Origin: a bacterium
GTDB taxonomy: Bacteria; Verrucomicrobiota; Kiritimatiellia; UBA8416
Reading direction: 5' to 3'
Length of the DNA: 27,896 nucleotides
NCBI GenBank assembly: GCA_020048935.1
Contig: JAIFLS010000129.1
Coordinates: 1-27,896 of the forward strand
The notes under the pieces are model-generated. The model made no database searches. It was given only the letters and a program-made list of their open reading frames with translations, and had not been told where the DNA came from. This document shows, piece by piece, positions 23,293-27,896 of this stretch. Both the position numbers and the translations under genes were made by a program. Position 1 is the stretch's first letter; each line of letters starts with the position of its first letter.

Positions 23293-24363
23293 TTACTCCC
23301 CATCCTCGCGCACGGGCACGCCATCCTGCAAACCGCGATGCCCCTCGACTACGAGCCGTTCACCCGCCTTCAACCCGGACCCGATCACCGCGTCCTGTCC
23401 CGCCAGCGAATCCAGCCCGACCATGCGCCGCACCGCCAAGCCGTTCTCGACCACGTAGACCATGTGCTCGCCGCGCCGCGGGATCACCGCCGCCAGCGGA
23501 ACCGCGATCGCCCCCTCGCGCAAAGCCCGCATTATCTCGACATCCACGATCATCCCCGGACGAAGCCCCGCCGGCGGCTCGTCAACCGCGAGTTCCACCG
23601 CATAGGTGAAACGGTCCGGAGAGGCCTCCTGCGCCACGAAGGCGACACGACCGGTAAACGTCCCGAGACCAGCGGCATCCGCACTGACCAGCTTGGCGTC
23701 GCCAGGATTGACCGAGCGGACATCCCGTTCCGGGATGCTGACCTGCACCTTCAGCGGCGACAGGTCCAGGACCTGGAAGGCCGCCTGCCCCTCGGTGGCA
23801 TATTCGCCCGCCTCGATCAGCCGCGCATCGACCACACCGTCGAATGGACTGGCCAGCGTGCACTGCCCCACATGTACGGCGGCCTGATCCACGGCGACAG
23901 CCGCCAGTTCCTGGCGCTGCTTGATCGCGTCATATTCGCTAGCCGCCACCGCCCCGCTCGCCTTCATCTGCTCCCAGCGAGCCAGCTCGCGCTCGGCATC
24001 GGCCAGTTCAAGCCTCGCCCGCTTCTCAAGCGCCCGCCAATCACGGTCATCCACCCGCAGCAGCACCTGGCCTGCGCTGACCGTGTCGCCCTTGTCCACC
24101 GCGCACTCGACCACCCGCCCGGCCTTCTCAACCGAAAGCAGAGCACTGACATTGGCCGCCACACGCCCCGGTATCCAGACCGCCTCGCGCACCGTCCGCG
24201 GCTCGATCGTCATCACGCGAACCAGTACCGGTTGCGTCTCCGTCACCGCGACCTTCTCCCTGGCTGGCTTTCTGACAGCCAGCAGGACAATCCCCGCCAG
24301 CACCAGAGCCAGGAATCCCCATATCAACACCGATGCAAAGCGTATTCGAATTTTACGCATCAT
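23293..24363 (-). CDS. RND periplasmic adaptor (membrane fusion protein)
   Basis: 356 aa. N-terminal membrane anchor (about 9-30), lipoyl halves VEKAGRVVECAVDKGDTVSA and LASPFDGVVDARLIEAGEY, a short coiled-coil hairpin between them (about 112-160), a beta-barrel domain (LKVQVSIPERDVRSVNPGD) and a C-terminal membrane-proximal domain ending GLQDGVPVREDGE. It links the RND pump to the outer-membrane duct. Start: ATG at 24363 or 24360 (tandem ATGATG); AGGGG upstream suits the second slightly better. It is followed after 3 bp by the pump gene and preceded by about 215 bp of repeat-rich DNA that separates it from the duct gene. Confidence 0.95.
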   Translation of the reverse strand: MMRKIRIRFASVLIWGFLALVLAGIVLLAVRKPAREKVAVTETQPVLVRVMTIEPRTVREAVWIPGRVAANVSALLSVEKAGRVVECAVDKGDTVSAGQVLLRVDDRDWRALEKRARLELADAERELARWEQMKASGAVAASEYDAIKQRQELAAVAVDQAAVHVGQCTLASPFDGVVDARLIEAGEYATEGQAAFQVLDLSPLKVQVSIPERDVRSVNPGDAKLVSADAAGLGTFTGRVAFVAQEASPDRFTYAVELAVDEPPAGLRPGMIVDVEIMRALREGAIAVPLAAVIPRRGEHMVYVVENGLAVRRMVGLDSLAGQDAVIGSGLKAGERLVVEGHRGLQDGVPVREDGE

Positions 24364-24384
24364 CCACCCCTATTCTTTGCCTAA

Positions 24385-24575
24385 AACTTCAATTCAGTTC
24401 AACGCCCAACAACCAACATCCAACGCCCAACAACCAAGTAAAGGCTCCCCAACTTGGGCGTTAGTTGTTGGATGTTCAATCTTATCTCCAAAACAGTTAC
24501 CACCCTCATTTTCGACCGGGGGCTGTCTTGTCTTCTGTCTTCAGTCTTCAGTCTTCTGTCTAACTTTCGACTTTA
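24385..24575. repeat. Low-complexity inverted and direct repeats
   Basis: AACGCCCAACAACCAA occurs twice (24401-24416 and 24422-24437). AACATCCAAC (24415-24424) is complementary to GTTGGATGTT (24467-24476), with AACGCCCAA pairing to TTGGGCG nearby, giving a fold-back structure. Around 24530-24561 there are about five near-copies of GTCTTC(T/A). It interrupts the efflux operon between duct and adaptor genes. No coding potential. Confidence 0.7.
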
Positions 24576-24578
24576 CCC

Positions 24579-25870
24579 CTACTCCCCCGTCCCGCACGCG
24601 AACACCACCTGCGCCTGCGCCACCGCATGATCGTGCAGCGCCTGCGCCCGCGCCAGCCGGGCGGTACTCAACGCCAGGTTCGCATCGGTGAACTCGATAT
24701 AGGTCGACAGCCCCGTCTCGTAGCGCACCCGGGCAATCTCCAGCGCCCGCTCCGCCAGCGCCACACTATCCCCGCTGGCCGCCAGCAGCTCGCGGGCATG
24801 CACCAGTGACAGATACGCCTGCCGCACCTCCAGCATCACCGCCTGCCGCGCCGCCTCGTACTCGGCCTCGCGCTGCTCATAGGCAAGGTGCTTCTGCCGC
24901 ACGGTCTGCCGCGTCAGGTCGCCATCCCAGATGTTCCACGACATCATCACCCCGGCATTCCAATGCCATTCCCAGTCATCCTCGTACGACACGAACTGGT
25001 ACGCATTCGCCCCGTTATAATTGAAGAACGCCCGCAGCGAGGGCCGCCCCTCGCTACGCGCACTGGCGATATCCTCAGGCCGACGCGGATACTGCTGCCA
25101 CGCAGTTCCTGACGCTGGTCCAGCGCCAATTGCGTCATCTCCTCCTGGTTCAGATCCAGCGACACCTGTTCGAGCAGGCCGGTCACCGCCACCGGTCCCG
25201 GGTGGTTCAGCAGCGTCGCGAAGGCCACCCGCGCCAGCTCGCGCTGGTTACGCGCCTCGATCAGCTTCGGCTGCTCGTTGGCCAGCCGCACCTGTGCCGT
25301 CAGCAGCTCGAACTCCGAGACCGCGCCATGCTGCTGACGCGACTCCGTCTGCTGCGCATAGGAGCGAAGCTGCTCGACCGAAGCCGCCTGCACAGCGACG
25401 CGTTCATCGGCCAGCAGCAGCCCGTAGAACTGTACCGTGATGTCGCGCACCAGCCCCGCATCCGTCGCCCGCCTGGCCGCATCCGCGTGATCGCGCGCCA
25501 GGCGTGCCGCCCGCAAGGCCGCCCCGACCTGACCGCCACCGTAAAGCAATTGCGACACTCCGGCGGTGACCTCGTAGTTGTCCAGGCTGCCAAGCGGCGC
25601 CGACCCCTCGCCAAGATCGATCTCCTGCAACTCGTCCAGCCGCCGGTAGGCCGCGTCCAGCGTCACCTGAGGCAACGCCAGAGAGCCCGCCTGACCGACC
25701 TGCGTCCGGGCGATATCCTCATCCAACCGGGCCAGCCGGGCCGCCGTGCTGTGCTCCAGCCCATACAGGACACTCGCCTCCAGCGACAGCGCCACAGCCG
25801 CCTGATCGCCCGTTTCACCCACCGCCGCCATCGCGGCCGACAAAACCAACATCACCAGAAAAACACGCAT
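24579..25870 (-). pseudogene. TolC-like outer-membrane efflux protein, frameshifted
   Basis: Two overlapping frames make one OEP-type protein of about 430 aa. The first, from the ATG at 25870 (AGGAG about 9 nt upstream), has a signal peptide (MRVFLVMLVLSAAMAAVGE), then LPQVTLDAAYRRLDEL and VTAGVSQLLYGGGQVGAALR, and is in the right frame until LALDQRQELRG. The next residues become non-homologous, while the other frame resumes with QYPRRPEDIASARSEGRPSL and continues through WHWNAGVMMSWNIWDGD and ARVRYETGLSTYIEFTDANL to the end at 24579. The frame break lies near 25089-25104 in CAGCAG-rich sequence; one lost base (or two gained) explains it. Domain content is otherwise complete for the outer-membrane component of the RND system. 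It may be a recent mutation or a read/assembly error. Confidence 0.85.
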
Positions 25871-25979
25871 CCCGACACGCTCCTGACCTCACATTCCAGA
25901 GTCCCAGAAAACAACTTCTGAATCCTATCACACCCATCCACCACCTGCACAAGAAAATTCACCCGTTGATCAAGCCGGG

Positions 25980-26157
25980 CGCATCTGCGAATCGTTGCAA
26001 CTCTTAGAGGAGAATAGCTAATGTGGAATATTTCATAATCCTAATCCTAATCCTAATCGTAATCGATTATGATTAAGATCATGATTACGATTACGAGCAA
26101 TGAATTGACCTAGGATGCTATTCCTATGGCCATTTTGCAACGATTCGCAGCCATGCG
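25980..26157. mobile_element. MITE-like fold-back element
   Basis: Terminal inverted repeats CTGCGAATCGTTGCAA (25985-26000) and TTGCAACGATTCGCAG (26135-26150) match over 16 bp, with CGCAT/ATGCG continuing outward. Internal pairs: GAATAGC (26012-26018) / GCTATTC (26117-26123), and TAATCGTAATC (26054-26064) / GATTACGATTA (26083-26093). It also has a run of TAATCC units at 26035-26056. It is AT-rich against GC-rich surroundings. It codes for nothing and abuts the stop of the downstream GH78 gene. It occupies most of the gap 25871-26158, upstream of the efflux operon. Confidence 0.7.
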
Positions 26158-26158
26158 A

Positions 26159-27896
26159 TCACTTCTTCAATCCCAGCGGGAATTCAAATGAATAGGTTCC
26201 GGACCCGACTTCAACGACCGTTTCGCCGTTCTCCGCGCGCACCCGCGTCACGCCTTCGGCTTCGGCGACCGGCACGCCACTTTCGCTGACCCGCGTCGGC
26301 TCATCCACCGGGATGTGAACGTGGGCGGTGCTGTTGGCGGGGACGGTAATGATCAGGGTCGCCGTCTTGCCTTCATGCCTCCAATCCGAGACGATCTCGC
26401 CGCGCGGGGTCTTCAGCGACGCCTTCGCCCAGGGCAAATCGTTCGGCAGATAGGGCTTGAAGATGATCCTCTCGAAGCCTGGTGCCGCCTCATCCGGACG
26501 GATTCCGGCCAGTCCCCAGTAGAACCATTCATCGATCGCCGCCCCGAGTGTCGTGTGGCACTGGGAACCCGAACCATACCAGTTCTCGCAGATCGTGGTC
26601 TTGTCGTCGTGAAGCATGTAACCCCAACTGGGATAATCGGTGGCAATGGCTCGGTTCCAGACGATGTCGTTGCGCCCCGAAGCGGCGATCGCATCCACCA
26701 CCCACTTGGTCCCGGCGTAACCTGAGGTGATGCAGCGCTGGCGGAAATTGACCGAGCTGTTGAGGTAGCCGATCAGCCGGTCGCGCTGCGTCTCCGGTAC
26801 CAGACCGAAGGCAATCGCCAGAGCCTGGACGCTCTGGCAGCCAATATCGTAATAACCGCCAAATGGATCAAGGAAACGATCGTTGAAAGCGGCTTTGATC
26901 TTATCTGCCAACGCGCGGAAATCCCGTGCATCATCCGCATGACCCAAGGTTTCCGCAATGCGGGCCAGGATGACGGCATCATAGTGGTAAAACGCGGTGG
27001 CCATGGAGCGCGGCTGATCCCTGCCCATGCCCGATCCGCCTTCATGGGTGGCGAGGTGATCAGCGAACCAGGAGTGCTGCAGGTAGCCGTGGTCTTCCGG
27101 TTCGGGATAACGCGCATTCAGTTCGCATTGAGGGAAAAGCAGATCATCAGGCTTACCGTCGGCGAGATCCGGCAGCGTCCGCTTCCCCGTCCGCTGAAGG
27201 TAAGCCAGATATTTCTTCATGTGTGGATAACTCGTTTCCAGGATTCGACGATCGCCGTAATGGATGTAGTGCCACCAGGGGATCAGGATGAACGCCGCGC
27301 TCCAGACCAGATCCTCGCCCCACCCGGGCAGCGGATTGATAAAGCCGACCAGGCCACTCTCCTCGTCCTGCTGGTCAAGGAAGTCGGCGATCCACTTGGA
27401 CCAGAAACGCGGGGTGTCAAGGTTGTAGAAGGATTCCTGCGCAAAACTCCAGGCGTCCCCGCACCAGCCCAGCCTCTCTTCACGCTGGGTGTCGTCGGTC
27501 GGCACCCCCATCTGCAGATTACAGCGCTGGGACTGCAGGGTGCAGGCGTGAATCTTGTTGATGAGTTCATTACCGCATTCAAAGGAACCGGCCTGTTCCA
27601 CGCCGCAATGTACAAAGCAGGCTTCAAGTGAGTCGAGTTCCGGCCTTCCCGGGAAACCGGTCACCTCGACATACCTGAACCCGTGATAGGTGAAGCGCGG
27701 CTCATAGCATTCCCCGGCAGTCCCCCTCATGACGTAGTGTTCGGCCTGCCGGCATCCGCTGGTCATCTTCGGGCGGATCATACCGCTATCAAACAGCCGT
27801 TCGGAATACTTGAGCGCAACCGTCTCCCCCGCCCTGCCCTGCGGGATCCGCAACGCCGCCCAGCCGGTCATGACCGTCCCCATATCGAAAACGAAG
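26159..27896 (-). CDS. GH78 alpha-L-rhamnosidase, 5' end outside window
   Basis: The frame stays open to the right edge, giving the last ~578 residues; an internal ATG at 27883 is not the true start because the preceding FVFD continues the GH78 motif (V-x-D-x-G). Seen: ERLFDSGMI, then PRFTYHGFRYVEVTG, the core TDDTQREERLGWCGDAW (acidic cluster; Asp replaces the usual Cys after the first Asp), and CENWYGSGSQCH with the distal Glu. A C-terminal beta-sandwich starts near FERIIFKPYLP and ends GTYSFEFPLGLKK. This is a different GH78 subgroup from the enzyme at the left edge. It is probably transcribed toward the efflux operon, but a fold-back element separates them, so co-transcription is doubtful. 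Confidence 0.93.
   Translation of the reverse strand, partial: FVFDMGTVMTGWAALRIPQGRAGETVALKYSERLFDSGMIRPKMTSGCRQAEHYVMRGTAGECYEPRFTYHGFRYVEVTGFPGRPELDSLEACFVHCGVEQAGSFECGNELINKIHACTLQSQRCNLQMGVPTDDTQREERLGWCGDAWSFAQESFYNLDTPRFWSKWIADFLDQQDEESGLVGFINPLPGWGEDLVWSAAFILIPWWHYIHYGDRRILETSYPHMKKYLAYLQRTGKRTLPDLADGKPDDLLFPQCELNARYPEPEDHGYLQHSWFADHLATHEGGSGMGRDQPRSMATAFYHYDAVILARIAETLGHADDARDFRALADKIKAAFNDRFLDPFGGYYDIGCQSVQALAIAFGLVPETQRDRLIGYLNSSVNFRQRCITSGYAGTKWVVDAIAASGRNDIVWNRAIATDYPSWGYMLHDDKTTICENWYGSGSQCHTTLGAAIDEWFYWGLAGIRPDEAAPGFERIIFKPYLPNDLPWAKASLKTPRGEIVSDWRHEGKTATLIITVPANSTAHVHIPVDEPTRVSESGVPVAEAEGVTRVRAENGETVVEVGSGTYSFEFPLGLKK

Noticed and set aside
26035..26060. TAATCC units as telomere-like or CRISPR-like repeats
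   Set aside because: Too short and without spacers; better explained as part of the surrounding fold-back element.

Overview
This is a GC-rich, densely coded bacterial chromosome segment with no rRNA, tRNA, CRISPR array or phage. The gene content is two GH78 alpha-L-rhamnosidases, a GH65 phosphorylase-type enzyme, a membrane pyrophosphatase, two tripartite export systems, an O-antigen ligase/polymerase-like protein and NadB. This fits a Gram-negative polysaccharide degrader, perhaps of the PVC group (Kiritimatiellota, Lentisphaerota or Verrucomicrobiota). That placement is inferred from content only; there is no marker gene in the window.

Layout. 1-2156 (-): most of a GH78 enzyme whose 3' end lies outside the window. 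2226-3474: an ORF6N-domain gene between two copies of a ~240-bp dispersed repeat. 3700-8143 (-): a four-gene export operon (FtsX-like permease, ATPase, HlyD-type adaptor, outer-membrane lipoprotein) preceded by a possible 43-codon leader ORF. 8661-10754 (+): hppA. 10861-14532: a mosaic in which further copies of the same repeat alternate with small accessory modules (HTH + DUF2442 pair, a class III adenylate cyclase of visibly lower GC, and a DUF6504-like protein). 14724-16946 (+): GH65 enzyme. A ~110-nt near-perfect hairpin separates it from the convergent gene that follows. 17095-25870 (-): probable operon tolC-like (frameshifted) > RND adaptor > RND pump > nadB > O-antigen ligase-like. 25980-26157: a fold-back, MITE-like element. 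26159-27896 (-): C-terminal part of a second GH78 enzyme.

How the parts relate. The two GH78 enzymes and the GH65 enzyme are carbohydrate-active, but they are not in one operon. The two export systems are each a complete inner-membrane to outer-membrane set: one ABC-driven (DevBCA/MacB-like), one proton-driven (RND). The most distinctive structural feature is a family of six same-orientation non-coding repeats bracketing single-gene or two-gene modules between 2.2 and 14.5 kb, which looks like a cassette-style insertion landscape. The most distinctive biochemical feature is GH65 with Gln at the expected catalytic-acid position. A third is a pyrophosphatase combining the K+-independence lysine with Asp in place of the usual gate Glu.
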